Numbered from the stretch's first letter, positions 46,274 through 56,364 are shown. The stretch is 64,000 nt of DNA from Streptomyces sp. JJ38 (GCF_019303475.1 NZ_JABLSI010000001.1:5610-69609); one strand, 5' to 3'. Numbers and translations: made by a program. The notes: generated by a model from the sequence alone, not told the origin.

Positions 46274-47614
46274 ATGATGCGCAGACGCCTGCCCAGGCGC
46301 TCCCTCGCCGTTGTCCTCGGAGCACTGCTGACCGCGACGGCCGCGTGCGGAGTAGGCGGCGACGGCTCGTCCCCGGACACGGGTCAGCCGGAACGGACGG
46401 GCACGGTGTCCGGCGAGATCACCTTCCGCACCCTGCAGCTGAAGCCGACCTTCACCGACTACGTGCAGGGTGTCATCGACGCCTTCGAGGCCGAGTACCC
46501 GGACGTGACCGTCACGTGGCAGGACGTGCCGGGGGAGGGCTACAACGAGAAGCTCGTCGCCGACGCGCAGGCCGGTGCCCTGCCGGACGTCGTCAACGTC
46601 AACACCGACTCCTTCCAACTCCTCGCGGACCGCGGGATGCTCGCCGACATCGCCGCCCTCGACCCCGAGGCGCGCGAGGACTTCGTGCCCGGAGCCTGGG
46701 ACCAGTACAAGCTCCCCGACACGGGCGACGCGGTCTACGCCTACCCGTGGTATGTCACTCCGGAGATCCTCACCTACAACGAGGAGCTCTTCGAGAAGGC
46801 CGGGCTGGACCCGGAGAAGCCGCCGACGTCCGTCGAGCAGCTCTTCGACTACGCGGAGCGGATAGCCGAGCGCTCCGACGGCGCGTTCTCGGCCTTCATG
46901 GCCGACCCGAAGGGCCGACTGCCCGGGGACTGGCAGAAGATGGGCATCCCGATCCTCGACGAGGCGGGCGAGGAGTTCACCTTCGGCACCGACGAGGCCG
47001 TTCGGTGGGTTGAGCGGATGACAGAGCTCTACGACCAGGGCGCCATGCCCAGGGAGTCGCTCACCGGAGCCGCCGACATCAACCAGCTCTACGGCGCCGG
47101 GAAGATCGTCTTCGGCCCCGGCTCGCCCGGGTTCGTCAAGGACATCAAGCAGAACGCGCCCGAGGTCTACGACGCGACCCGGGTCGCCGACGCCATCACC
47201 GGCGAGCTGGGTCACATCGGTATCTACACCCAGGCCGTCGCCGTCCGGAAGGACACCCGGCACGTCGACGCGGCCGTGGAGTTCGCCAAGTGGGTGACCA
47301 ACGGCCCCAACCAGGTGGAGTTCTCCCAGCACGCCACCATCTACCCCTCCAACGCCGACGGCCTGGACGACCCGAGATTCTCCGACCGGGGCGACGGCCG
47401 GGACGCCGAGACCGTGGCCCGTGCCGTGGGCGCCGACCTGCTGCGGGAGGCGCAGCTCGACGCCAACACGCCCGTGCAGTGGACCAACCAGGTCGGTGAC
47501 GCGGTGGTGCGGGAGATGCAGAAGGCGATCAAGGGGGAGATCTCACCCCGGGAGGCGGTGGACAACGCCCTGGCCGCCGCGAACGACATCCTCGATCGCC
47601 AGCGGAAGCAGTGA
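46274..47614 (+). CDS. Sugar ABC transporter lipoprotein (family 1 solute-binding protein)
   Basis: A 446-residue lipoprotein with a basic N-terminus (MMRRRLPRRS) and lipobox LTATAAC followed by GVGGDGSS, so it is anchored outside the membrane. The mature domain is SBP family 1 (EITFRTLQLKPTFTDYVQGVIDAFEAEYPDVTVTWQDVPGEGY; AGALPDVVNVNT; YAYPWYVTPEILTYNEELFEKAG). Family members bind oligosaccharides. Given the hydrolases downstream, a mannose-rich N-glycan fragment is the likely ligand (inference). The start is at the first of two adjacent ATGs, 6 bases after AAGGAG. The stop overlaps the first permease. Confidence 0.9.
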   Translation: MMRRRLPRRSLAVVLGALLTATAACGVGGDGSSPDTGQPERTGTVSGEITFRTLQLKPTFTDYVQGVIDAFEAEYPDVTVTWQDVPGEGYNEKLVADAQAGALPDVVNVNTDSFQLLADRGMLADIAALDPEAREDFVPGAWDQYKLPDTGDAVYAYPWYVTPEILTYNEELFEKAGLDPEKPPTSVEQLFDYAERIAERSDGAFSAFMADPKGRLPGDWQKMGIPILDEAGEEFTFGTDEAVRWVERMTELYDQGAMPRESLTGAADINQLYGAGKIVFGPGSPGFVKDIKQNAPEVYDATRVADAITGELGHIGIYTQAVAVRKDTRHVDAAVEFAKWVTNGPNQVEFSQHATIYPSNADGLDDPRFSDRGDGRDAETVARAVGADLLREAQLDANTPVQWTNQVGDAVVREMQKAIKGEISPREAVDNALAAANDILDRQRKQ

Positions 47615-48636
47615 CGCGCCCGATGACCGACGCCACCGGTGAGGTGGTCCGCCCGGCACCGACCGGGCGGACCACCGGGTTCGGAGCCGCCCCCGGCCCG
47701 GCCCGTCCCGGCCGACGCGCGCGGCGGCGGCGACGGAAGGCGATGGAGACGGAGTCGGGGCTGGTGCACCGCCGTTGGTGGGCGCCCTACCTGTTTCTGC
47801 TGCCGGGCCTGACGATGGTGGTCCTCTTCAGCTTCTGGCCCTTCCTCAACACCGTCGTCCTGTCCTTCACCGACGCGCAGATCCTGCGCGGCGGCGGGTT
47901 CGTCGGCTTCGACAACTACACCCGCGCCTTCGACGACCCGGACTTCTGGAGCGCGCTCACGAACTCGGTGCTCTACACCGCGGTCGTCGTCCCCGCCCTG
48001 GTGTTCCTGCCGCTGGCGCTGGCCGTGCTCGTGCAGAAGAGGGTCCCGGGCATCGGGTTCTTCCGCTCAGCCTTCTACACCCCCGTGATCGCCTCGGCCG
48101 TGGTGGTGGGCCTGATCTGGCAGTGGTTCCTGCGCAGCGACGGCCTGGTCAACACCGTCTTCGTGAAGCTGCGTGTCGTCTCCGAGCCCGTACCCTTCCT
48201 CACCGACAGCACGATGCTGCTGGTCTCGGCCATGCTGGTCACCATCTGGAAGGGCCTGGGCTACTACATGATCTTCTACCTGGCGGCCCTGGGGAACGTG
48301 CCCAAGCAGCTCTACGAGGCGGCCGAACTGGACGGCGCGGGCGCGGTGCGGCGCTTCATCAGCATCACCGTCCCCTCGGTCAAACCGATGCTGCTCCTGG
48401 TGGGAACCCTCTCCGCGATCTCCGCGCTCCGGGTGTTCACCGAGATCTACATCCTCGGCGGTGAGAGCGGCGGCCCGGGCGGGGGCGCCCGCACTCTGCC
48501 GTTCATGATCCGCAAGGTGGGGCTCGGTTTCTCCGGGGAGACCGGGTACGCCTCCGCCGTCTCGATCCTCCTCTTCCTCCTCACCCTGGTCTTCAGCCTG
48601 CTCGGGCACCGCCTGTCGAAGGGAGACGAGCGATGA
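47611..48636 (+). CDS. Sugar ABC transporter permease (MalF-like)
   Basis: A 341-residue permease with a basic cytoplasmic N-terminus (ARRRRRK) and six predicted helices. The EAA loop is LYEAAELDGAGAVRRFISITVPSVKP. GTG 47611 overlaps the previous stop (GTGA); ATG 47623 is an alternative. Its stop overlaps the next permease (ATGA). Confidence 0.9.
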   Translation: MTRPMTDATGEVVRPAPTGRTTGFGAAPGPARPGRRARRRRRKAMETESGLVHRRWWAPYLFLLPGLTMVVLFSFWPFLNTVVLSFTDAQILRGGGFVGFDNYTRAFDDPDFWSALTNSVLYTAVVVPALVFLPLALAVLVQKRVPGIGFFRSAFYTPVIASAVVVGLIWQWFLRSDGLVNTVFVKLRVVSEPVPFLTDSTMLLVSAMLVTIWKGLGYYMIFYLAALGNVPKQLYEAAELDGAGAVRRFISITVPSVKPMLLLVGTLSAISALRVFTEIYILGGESGGPGGGARTLPFMIRKVGLGFSGETGYASAVSILLFLLTLVFSLLGHRLSKGDER

Positions 48637-49547
48637 GCGCCCTGGCCCCGAGCCGCTCGGCCACCACCGGCGGCGACCGTGACCGTGACCACGATCTCCG
48701 ACGCGGGCGCGGGCGCGGGCGCGGACGCGGGCGCAGGCGGGCCGGGCTCGCCGGCCGGTATCTGACGCTGTGCCTGATGCTGGTCGTGATGCTCGGCCCG
48801 ATCGTGTGGCAGTTCCTGACCTCCATCAAGGGCCGGGGCGAGAACGTCTACGACGGTTTCCTGCCGGGCGCGCCCACCCTGGACAACTACGCGGAGGTGG
48901 CCGACTCCTTCCCGCTCTTCCAGTACGTCGGCAACACGCTGGTCGTGGCCGCGCTCGCCGTCACCTCCAACCTCGTGTTCGCCTCCATGGGCGGCTACGC
49001 GCTCTCGCGAGCGGGCTGGCGGGGCCGGAAGGCCGTCTTCACGGTCCTGGTGGCGACCCTGATGTTCCCCTTCGAATCCGTGATGATCTCGATGTTCCTC
49101 ACCGTGCGCTCCATGGGACTGGTGGACACGCTCGTCGGCGTCTGGCTGCCCGGTGCCGTCTCCGTGCTCAACCTGCTGCTCATGCGCGCGGCGTTCCTGG
49201 CCGTGCCCACCGAGCTGGAGGAGGCCGCGGTGCTGGACGGGGCGAACGAGTGGCAGCGCTTCACCCGGGTCTTCCTGCCCTCCGCCAAGGGCGCGCTCGC
49301 CGTCGTGTGCATCACGAGCTTCATGGGCGCCTGGGACGACTTCCTGTGGCCCCTGATCGTCCTGTCCAGCAGCGAGAACTACACGCTGCAACTCGGCCTC
49401 GCCACCCTGGCGGGTGCGACCACCGTCAGCGACCAGCGGGTGATCGCCGCCGGCTCCATCGCGGCCCTGCTCCCGATGATGGTCCTCTTCTTCTCGCTCC
49501 AGCGGTTCTTCTTCAAGGGCGTCGGCGAGGGCGCCATCAAGACCTGA
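48633..49547 (+). CDS. Sugar ABC transporter permease (MalG-like)
   Basis: A 304-residue permease with an Arg/Gly-rich N-terminus (RRGRGRGRGRRR), six helices and EAA loop LEEAAVLDGANEWQRFTRVFLPSAKG. It pairs with the preceding permease. No ATPase gene is in the operon; Streptomyces sugar importers commonly share the ATPase MsiK encoded elsewhere. Confidence 0.9.
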   Translation: MSALAPSRSATTGGDRDRDHDLRRGRGRGRGRGRRRAGLAGRYLTLCLMLVVMLGPIVWQFLTSIKGRGENVYDGFLPGAPTLDNYAEVADSFPLFQYVGNTLVVAALAVTSNLVFASMGGYALSRAGWRGRKAVFTVLVATLMFPFESVMISMFLTVRSMGLVDTLVGVWLPGAVSVLNLLLMRAAFLAVPTELEEAAVLDGANEWQRFTRVFLPSAKGALAVVCITSFMGAWDDFLWPLIVLSSSENYTLQLGLATLAGATTVSDQRVIAAGSIAALLPMMVLFFSLQRFFFKGVGEGAIKT

Positions 49548-49644
49548 GCCCGTCCTCCGCCCCATCCTCACGACCCAACGTCCCGCTGGACGGCATCGGC
49601 CCCGGTGCCGTCCGCCCCCCATCCGAACGGGGAGCCAGACCACG

Positions 49645-50907
49645 ATGACCCCACCCGTGCCGCCCCGCGTGCGACTCGGCGTCAACTACACGCCCAGCCA
49701 GGGCTGGTTCCACCACTGGCTGGACTTCGACCTCGACACCGTCCGCCGGGACCTCGACTCCATCGCCGGACTCGGCCTCGACCACGTGCGCGCCTTCGCG
49801 CTCTGGCCGCTGTTCCAGCCCAACCGCTCGCTCGTGCGCCCCCGCGCCGTCGAACAGCTGGTGCGGCTCGTGGACGCCGCCGCCGAGCGTGGGCTCGACG
49901 TCGCCGTGGACGCCCTCCAGGGACACCTGTCCAGCTTCGACTTCGTGCCCGCGTGGCTGCGCACCTGGCACCGCCGCAACCTGTTCACCGACCCGGACGC
50001 GCTCGACGGCCAGGAGCGGTACGTCGAGACTCTCGCCGCCGCCCTCGTCGACCGGCCGGGCTTCCTCGGCATCACCCTCGGCAACGAGGTCAACCAGTTC
50101 TCCGACCGGCCCCACCCCGACCCCGACCCGTGCACGCACCGGGAGGCGGGACGGTGGCTGGAGCGGCTGCTCACCGCCTGTGGGCGTGCCGCGCCCGGAC
50201 ACCCCCACACCCACTCGGAGTACGACGCGGTGTGGTTCCGGGACGGCCACCCCTTCACCCCCGCCCACGCCTCCCGGCTCGGCGCCATGACCACCGTCCA
50301 CTCCTGGGTGTTCAACGGCACCGCGCAACGCCACGGCCACGACGGCACGGCCACCCGGCACCTTGCCGAGTACCTGATCGAGCTCTCCCGGGCCTGGGCG
50401 GTCGACCCGCACCGGGCCGTATGGCTCCAGGAGGTCGGGGCGCCCGCCCCGCTGATCCCGCCCGGGCAGGCCGCCGCGTTCGCCGAGGCCACCGTCGACA
50501 ACGCGCTGACCTGCTCCGGCCTGTACGGCGTCACCTGGTGGTGCTCCCACGACGTGCCCCGCTCCCTGGCCGACTTCCCGGAGCTGGAGTACACGCTCGG
50601 GCTGCTCACCACCGACCGCGAGGTGAAGCCGGCGGGCCGGGCCCTGGCCGCGGCGGCCGAACGGCTGCGGCGCGAGCCGCCCCGCCCGCACCCCCGGAGC
50701 ACCGCCCTCGTCCTGGACGCCGGCGACGAGGAGACGGCGCCCCACCGCTCCGTCTGCGCCCCCGGGGGGCGGTACTTCGACGCCTGGATGCGGCTGGCCG
50801 CCCAGGGGGTGCGGGCGACCGCCGTCCTCGATCGCCGGGCCCGGGAGCCGGGGCACCTCGCCGCCCGTGGCATCACCGAACTGGTCCACCCCGACGACGT
50901 CCACTGA
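49645..50907 (+). CDS. Cytoplasmic GH5 glycoside hydrolase, probable beta-mannosidase (GH5_18-like)
   Basis: A 420-residue (beta/alpha)8 hydrolase of clan GH-A, with acid/base Glu148 in ITLGNEVNQF and nucleophile Glu263 in VWLQEVGAP. The N-terminal LGVNYTPSQGWFHHWLDFD and the overall layout resemble GH5 subfamily 18, which in Bifidobacterium cleaves the Man-beta1,4-GlcNAc bond left from N-glycan cores. No signal peptide is present, so it would act on imported sugars. GGGGAG precedes the ATG. Its place between the transporter and GH85/GH38 genes fits. The subfamily is assigned by pattern memory and is less certain than GH5. Confidence 0.78.
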   Translation: MTPPVPPRVRLGVNYTPSQGWFHHWLDFDLDTVRRDLDSIAGLGLDHVRAFALWPLFQPNRSLVRPRAVEQLVRLVDAAAERGLDVAVDALQGHLSSFDFVPAWLRTWHRRNLFTDPDALDGQERYVETLAAALVDRPGFLGITLGNEVNQFSDRPHPDPDPCTHREAGRWLERLLTACGRAAPGHPHTHSEYDAVWFRDGHPFTPAHASRLGAMTTVHSWVFNGTAQRHGHDGTATRHLAEYLIELSRAWAVDPHRAVWLQEVGAPAPLIPPGQAAAFAEATVDNALTCSGLYGVTWWCSHDVPRSLADFPELEYTLGLLTTDREVKPAGRALAAAAERLRREPPRPHPRSTALVLDAGDEETAPHRSVCAPGGRYFDAWMRLAAQGVRATAVLDRRAREPGHLAARGITELVHPDDVH

Positions 50908-50958
50908 GCCCCACACCCCGCCCCCGCACAACCCCGCCCGCGCACGCCCCGCCCACGC

Positions 50959-51006
50959 GAACCGCCAGCCCCGTACCGCCAGCCCCGAACCGCCAGCCCC
51001 GAACCG
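50959..51006 (+). repeat. 14-bp tandem repeat upstream of the GH85 gene
   Basis: GAACCGCCAGCCCC (50959-50972), GTACCGCCAGCCCC (50973-50986) and GAACCGCCAGCCCC (50987-51000) are followed by a partial fourth copy GAACCG. They lie in the 142-base spacer before the endoglycosidase and are probably a slippage-derived leader sequence. Confidence 0.7.
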
Positions 51007-51049
51007 TCGGCGCCCTGTCGTCCCGGGCGCCGGGAGAAACGGAGTGAGC

Positions 51050-53212
51050 ATGTCCGAGGTCCAACGCCGTGCCTCAGCGCCGTCCGGGCCGGGCCGCCGC
51101 AGCCTGCTGACCGCCGCCGCGACCGCAGCCGGTGCCGCCGCCCTGCCGCTGGCCGGCGCCGGTTCCGCCCGCGCGGCCCTGACGCCCGCCACCACCCGGG
51201 CGGCCGTCTCCGCCCCGGTCGCCGAGGCCACCCTCCAGCCCTACGCGTCCTACTGGTTCCCCGAGAGCTTCCCCGAGGGCCGCGAGCCCGACCCGGGCGC
51301 CGTCTGGCGCAGCCTCAAGGACTGGCGTCCGCAGGACGACCCCGACCTCCCCTACAACACCGCCACTGTGCCGCTCGCCGAGCGCTTCACGCCCACCCCG
51401 CCCAACGGCACCGCGCGCGCGGGCCAGGGCGGGGTCAGCGCGCTGGTCTCCTTCGCGGGGACGGCCCGCAACCCCGCACAGGGCTCCCCGACGGCCGACT
51501 ACTACGCCCTCACCCAGTGGGCCTACCTCGACGAACTCGTCTTCTGGGGAGGCTCCTCGGGCGAGGGCATCATCCTCGCGCCGAACGCGCCCGTCGTCGA
51601 CGCCGCGCACCGGCACGGCGTCCCCGTCCTCGGCAACGTCTTCCTGCCGCCCGTGGCCTACGGCGGCGACCTGACCTGGACGCGCGAACTCGTCCAGCGC
51701 GACGCCCTCGGACGGTTCCCGATCGCCGACAAGCTGATCCAGGTGGCCCGCACCTACGGGTTCGACGGCTGGTTCCTCAACGGCGAGACGAGCGGCGGCG
51801 ACCCGGAGCTCGGGCAGCGCTTCGCCGACTTCGTGGCCGCGCTCCGCCGAGGCGCCCCCGACCTGCGCATCACCTGGTACGACGCGTTCACCATCGACGG
51901 TGACGTGGCCTGGCAGGGTGCCCTCAACGACCGCAACGCCGCCTTCTTCCACCGCGACGGCGTCCGGCAGGCCGACACCGTCTTCCTCGACTTCCGATGG
52001 CAGGCCGACAGCCGGCGGCTCGCCTCCTCCGCCGCCCACGCCCGCCGCCTCGGCCGCTCCGGGCACGAGCTGTGGGCGGGGCTCAACGTCGAGCCCGGCG
52101 GCTGGCACACCCGCGTCGACTGGGACGCCCTCATGCCCGACGGCGAGGACCACGTCGTCTCCTACGGCCTCTACCGCCCCGAGTGGACGCTGCACTCGCT
52201 GCCCCACGCGACGCGTACCCCGGCCGAGTTCCACGAGCGCGACGACCGGTTCTGGAGCGGTGCGGACACCGACCCCGCCGCACCCGAGGGACCGGGGGAC
52301 TGGCGCCCGGCCGCCCGGCACGTCGCCGACCGCTCCACCGTCACCGCCCTGCCGTTCGCCACCGCCTTCAACACCGGCCACGGAACGGCCTGGTACGCCG
52401 CGGGACGACGCACGGGCGACCGGGAGTGGAACCACCTCGGCCTCCAGGACGTCCTGCCAGCCCGGCGCTGGCCGCAGCGGACCGACGGCGAACGTGCCCA
52501 CGTCGCCTTCGACTTCGCCGACGCCTGGCACGGCGGCAGCAGCCTCCTCGTCAGCGGCGGGCTCACCTGTCCGGTCCTGCTGGAGCTGTTCCGCACCCGG
52601 CTGCCCGCCGACCCCGGCACCGTCGTCGAGCTCGCGCACCGCGCCGACGGCGGCTCGGCACCCGTCGAGGTGCACCTCGCGGTCGCGGACGCCGAGCCCC
52701 GGCGGCCGGGGCGATGGCCCGCCTACCGGATGCTGCGGGCCGGTACCGTGTCGGACGCCGACGGCTGGACCGTCTCGGCCTTCCGCCTGAACGGGCTGCG
52801 CGGCATCCGTGCCCTCGGCGTCCGCCTCACTGCCCAGGGCTCCGGGCACGCCTCCGGGCAGGCCGACGGCGTCCGCTGGCGGCTCGGGATGCTCTCCGTA
52901 CGCCACGGCACGCCCGACGTCCCCGCCGCCCCCGAACGCGCGCGCGTCACCGACCGCCGCCTCCGCGCCCCCGGCACCGCCGAGCTGCGCCTGACCTGGC
53001 GGCCGGGCCGGGGCTCCCCGGCTCGCCGCCACGAGGTCCACCAGGTGCTGCCGGACGGCGAGCGCCGTTTCCTCGGCGCCACCGGCGGCACCGCCCTCCA
53101 CCTGCCCGAGGTGCGCCGCTCCGGCGACGAGGCGCGGACCGCCCTGGAGATCCGCGCCGTCGGCACCTCGTACCTCCCGTCCCCGCCCGTCCGCGTCCTG
53201 CACGACTGGTGA
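51050..53212 (+). CDS. Secreted endo-beta-N-acetylglucosaminidase (GH85), Tat substrate
   Basis: A 720-residue ENGase that cuts the chitobiose core of N-linked glycans (GlcNAc-beta1,4-GlcNAc). The twin-arginine signal GRRSLLTAAATAAGAAALPL (about 14-35) predicts Tat export. The GH85 domain includes YASYWFPESFPEG, WAYLDELVFWGGSSGEGIILAP, HGVPVLGNVFLPP and the catalytic pair Asn244/Glu246 in FDGWFLNGETSGG. A C-terminal beta-sandwich (VHLAVADAEPRRPGRW onwards) is probably carbohydrate-binding. The product, a GlcNAc-terminated oligomannose, would be imported by the ABC system upstream. ATG 51050 is chosen; GTG 51044 is in frame with an equal RBS. Confidence 0.88.
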   Translation: MSEVQRRASAPSGPGRRSLLTAAATAAGAAALPLAGAGSARAALTPATTRAAVSAPVAEATLQPYASYWFPESFPEGREPDPGAVWRSLKDWRPQDDPDLPYNTATVPLAERFTPTPPNGTARAGQGGVSALVSFAGTARNPAQGSPTADYYALTQWAYLDELVFWGGSSGEGIILAPNAPVVDAAHRHGVPVLGNVFLPPVAYGGDLTWTRELVQRDALGRFPIADKLIQVARTYGFDGWFLNGETSGGDPELGQRFADFVAALRRGAPDLRITWYDAFTIDGDVAWQGALNDRNAAFFHRDGVRQADTVFLDFRWQADSRRLASSAAHARRLGRSGHELWAGLNVEPGGWHTRVDWDALMPDGEDHVVSYGLYRPEWTLHSLPHATRTPAEFHERDDRFWSGADTDPAAPEGPGDWRPAARHVADRSTVTALPFATAFNTGHGTAWYAAGRRTGDREWNHLGLQDVLPARRWPQRTDGERAHVAFDFADAWHGGSSLLVSGGLTCPVLLELFRTRLPADPGTVVELAHRADGGSAPVEVHLAVADAEPRRPGRWPAYRMLRAGTVSDADGWTVSAFRLNGLRGIRALGVRLTAQGSGHASGQADGVRWRLGMLSVRHGTPDVPAAPERARVTDRRLRAPGTAELRLTWRPGRGSPARRHEVHQVLPDGERRFLGATGGTALHLPEVRRSGDEARTALEIRAVGTSYLPSPPVRVLHDW

Positions 53213-53249
53213 CCCCCGCGGCCACCCCTCACCCCACCACGGAGACCTC

Positions 53250-56200
53250 ATGCACGACGACAGCAGTCTGGTCGAAGCCCGCCTCCGCCGCGTGCTCACC
53301 GAGCGCGTCAAACCCCACGTCCACACCCGCGCGGTGCCGCTGGACATCGCCGTATGGCAGGCGCCCGGCGAACCCGTCCCCGTCGCCGAGGGGCTGGCGG
53401 CACCGTACGAGCCGACCGCCGCGGGCCGGGAGTGGGGCCCGGCCTGGGGCACCACCTGGTTCAGGGTCAGCGGCCGGGTGCCGCGGGAGTGGGCCGGCCG
53501 GACCGTCGAGGCCGTCCTCGACCTCGGCTTCGACCGCATGATGCCCGGATTCCAGTGCGAGGGCCTGGTGTTCCGGCCCGACGGCGAACCGGTCAAAGCC
53601 CTCAACCCGTACAACGACTGGGTGCGGGTGGCCGAACGGGCCCGCGGCGGGGAGGAGGTGGAGTACTTCGTCGAGGCCGCCTCCAACCCCGTGCTCGTCC
53701 ACCACCAGCCCACCTACGAGGGTGACCGGCTCACCGCCAGCGACCAGCCCCTGTACCGGCTCGCCCGCATGGACCTCACCGTCTTCGAGCCCGAGGTGTG
53801 GGAGCTCGTCCAGGACCTGGAGGTACTCGGCGCCCTCGTGGAGCAGCTCTCGCGGGGGGAGGCCCGGCGGCACGGCATCCTGCGCGCCGTCGAACGCTGT
53901 CTCGACGCCCTCGACCTCGCCGACGTCCCCGGTACCGCGGCCCGCGCCCGCGAGCGGCTGACCGGGGTGCTCGCCTCACCCGCGCACGCCTCGGCGCACC
54001 GCGTCAGCGCCGTCGGCCACGCCCACATCGACTCCGCCTGGCTGTGGCCGCTGCGCGAGACCGTGCGCAAGGTCGCCCGCACCTCGTCCAACATGGTCAA
54101 CCTCATGGAGGACCACGACGACCTCGTCTTCGCCATGTCGCAGGCCCAGCAGTTCGCCTGGCTCAAGGAGCACCGCCCCGAGGTCTACGCCAAGGTGTGC
54201 AAGCAGGTGGCGGCCGGGAGGTTCGTGCCGGTCGGCGGCATGTGGGTGGAGTCCGACACCAACATGGTCGGTGGCGAGGCCATGGCGCGGCAGTTCCTCT
54301 ACGGCAAGAAGTTCTTCCTCGACGAGTTCGGCATCGAGACCGAGGAGGTGTGGTTGCCCGACTCCTTCGGCTACACCGCGGCCCTGCCGCAACTCGTCAA
54401 GCTCTCCGGCGCCCGCTGGTTCCTGACGCAGAAGATCTCCTGGAGTCAGATCAACAAGTTCCCGCACCACACCTTCTGGTGGGAGGGCATCGACGGCACC
54501 CGCGTGTTCACCCACTTCCCGCCCATCGACACCTACAACTCCGACCTGGGCGGCGAGCAGCTCGCCCATGCCGCGCGCAACTACCAGGAGAAGGGGGCGG
54601 CCAGCCGCTCCCTGGCCCCCTTCGGCTGGGGCGACGGCGGTGGCGGGCCCACCCGCGAGATGCTCGCCCGCGCCCGGCGCACCCGGGACCTGGAGGGCTC
54701 ACCGCGGGTCGAGGTCGAAAGGCCGGGCGCCTTCTTCGAGAAGGCGCACTCCGAGTACCCGCACGCGCCGGTGTGGCAGGGCGAGCTGTATCTGGAGCTG
54801 CACCGCGGCACCTACACCTCGCAGGCCAAGACCAAACAGGGCAACCGGCGCAGCGAGTCCCTGCTGCGCGAGGCGGAGCTGTGGGCCGCCACCGCCGCCG
54901 TCCGGGTGCCCGGCCACCGCTATCCGCGGGCCGAGCTGGAGCGGATCTGGAAGACCGTCCTGCTGCACCAGTTCCACGACATCCTGCCCGGCTCCTCCAT
55001 CGCCTGGGTGCACCGCGAGGCCCGCGAGACCTACGCCCGGGTGCGGGAGGAGCTGACGGCGATCATCGACGCCGCACAGTCCGCGCTGGCCGGTGCCGGC
55101 GACCGGCCGATGGTGTTCAACGGCGCCCCGCACGCCCGCGGACCGCTCCCCGGCGGAGGAGCCGGCCCGGCGCCGGAGCCCACCGGGGCCCCGGTCACCG
55201 TCAGCGGCCGGGCGGACGGCGGCCACGTGCTGGACAACGGCCTGCTCAGGGTGGAGGTCGACGAGCGCGGGCTGATCGTCTCCGCCTTCGACCTCGCCTC
55301 CGGGCGCGAGGCCGTCGCCCCCGGGGCCGTGGCCGGCCTGCTCCAGCTCCACCCGGACTTCCCCAACATGTGGGACGCCTGGGACATCGACGCGTTCTAC
55401 CGCAACAACGTCACCGATCTGACCGGCGTGGACGAACTGGACCTCACCCACACCGGACCGGACCGCGCCACCGTCCGCGTGTCCCGTACCTTCGGCGACT
55501 CCTCGGTGGTGCAGACGGTCACGCTCCGGGCCGGTGCGCGGTCGGTGGACCTGGAGACCGAGGTCGACTGGCGGGAGACGGAGAAGTTCCTCAAGGCGGC
55601 CTTCCCCCTGGACGTGAAGGCCGACCGGTCCGCCGCCGAGACGCAGTTCGGGCACGTCTTCCGGGCCACCCACACCAACACCTCCTGGGAGGCCGCCAAG
55701 TTCGAGATCTGCGCGCACCGCTGGCTGCACGTCGAGGAGCCGGGCTGGGGCGCGGCCCTCGTCAACGACTCCACCTACGGACACGACGTCACCCGCGACA
55801 TCCGTCCCGACGGCGGCCAGACCACCACCGTGCGGCTCTCGCTGCTGCGCGCCCCGCGCTACCCCGACCCCGAGACCGACCACGGCACCCACCGACTGCG
55901 CTACGCGCTCGTCCCCGGGGCGAGCATCGGTGACGCCGTCCGGGAGGGCCATGCGATCAACCTCCCCGAGCGCACGGTCACCGGTTCCGGCGAACCCGTC
56001 GAACCGCTGGTGTCGGTGAGCGACGAGGGGGTCGTCGTCGAGACCGTCAAACTCGCCGAGGACGGCAGCGGCGACGTCGTCGCGCGGCTCTACGAGTCCC
56101 TCGGGAGCCGGGCGGCCGTGCGGCTGCGGCCCGGCTTCCCGGTGGCCGGGACGGCGGAGACCGACCTGCTGGAACGTCCCCTCGCCGAGGGCAGCGCCCT

Positions 56201-56282
56201 GAGCACCGGACCAGACGGCGGCCTGCGGGTGACGCTGCGGCCCTTCCAGATCGTGACGCTGAGGTTCCACGTGGCCGGCTGA
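53250..56282 (+). CDS. Cytoplasmic alpha-mannosidase (GH38)
   Basis: A 1010-residue retaining alpha-mannosidase. The zinc motif HAHID (His257, His259, Asp261) is in VGHAHIDSAWLWPLRETVRK and the nucleophile Asp371 in WLPDSFGYTAALPQ. Central helical and C-terminal beta domains (GLIVSAFDLASGREAV, DWRETEKFLKAAFPLDVKAD) are complete. There is no signal peptide, so it trims alpha-mannose from imported glycans. GGAGA precedes the ATG. It is the last gene of the operon and is followed by a hairpin. Confidence 0.94.
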   Translation: MHDDSSLVEARLRRVLTERVKPHVHTRAVPLDIAVWQAPGEPVPVAEGLAAPYEPTAAGREWGPAWGTTWFRVSGRVPREWAGRTVEAVLDLGFDRMMPGFQCEGLVFRPDGEPVKALNPYNDWVRVAERARGGEEVEYFVEAASNPVLVHHQPTYEGDRLTASDQPLYRLARMDLTVFEPEVWELVQDLEVLGALVEQLSRGEARRHGILRAVERCLDALDLADVPGTAARARERLTGVLASPAHASAHRVSAVGHAHIDSAWLWPLRETVRKVARTSSNMVNLMEDHDDLVFAMSQAQQFAWLKEHRPEVYAKVCKQVAAGRFVPVGGMWVESDTNMVGGEAMARQFLYGKKFFLDEFGIETEEVWLPDSFGYTAALPQLVKLSGARWFLTQKISWSQINKFPHHTFWWEGIDGTRVFTHFPPIDTYNSDLGGEQLAHAARNYQEKGAASRSLAPFGWGDGGGGPTREMLARARRTRDLEGSPRVEVERPGAFFEKAHSEYPHAPVWQGELYLELHRGTYTSQAKTKQGNRRSESLLREAELWAATAAVRVPGHRYPRAELERIWKTVLLHQFHDILPGSSIAWVHREARETYARVREELTAIIDAAQSALAGAGDRPMVFNGAPHARGPLPGGGAGPAPEPTGAPVTVSGRADGGHVLDNGLLRVEVDERGLIVSAFDLASGREAVAPGAVAGLLQLHPDFPNMWDAWDIDAFYRNNVTDLTGVDELDLTHTGPDRATVRVSRTFGDSSVVQTVTLRAGARSVDLETEVDWRETEKFLKAAFPLDVKADRSAAETQFGHVFRATHTNTSWEAAKFEICAHRWLHVEEPGWGAALVNDSTYGHDVTRDIRPDGGQTTTVRLSLLRAPRYPDPETDHGTHRLRYALVPGASIGDAVREGHAINLPERTVTGSGEPVEPLVSVSDEGVVVETVKLAEDGSGDVVARLYESLGSRAAVRLRPGFPVAGTAETDLLERPLAEGSALSTGPDGGLRVTLRPFQIVTLRFHVAG

Positions 56283-56291
56283 GCCCGACGG

Positions 56292-56324
56292 GCCCGGGCG
56301 CGCCGGCGACGGTGCTGCCCGGGC
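56292..56324. terminator. Terminator between convergent GH38 and ROK genes
   Basis: GCCCGGGC occurs at 56292-56299 and again at 56317-56324; being self-complementary, the copies can pair as an 8-bp stem with a 17-base loop. It lies between the convergent stops at 56282 and 56365. Confidence 0.5.
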
Positions 56325-56364
56325 TCTTCCGGCCCGAATCACACCGTCCGGCCGCCCGCATCCG

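Noticed and set aside
51074..53713. An 879-codon minus-strand frame antisense to GH85
   Set aside because: Gly/Val/Glu low-complexity composition without motifs; GH85 catalytic residues and Tat signal are on the plus strand.
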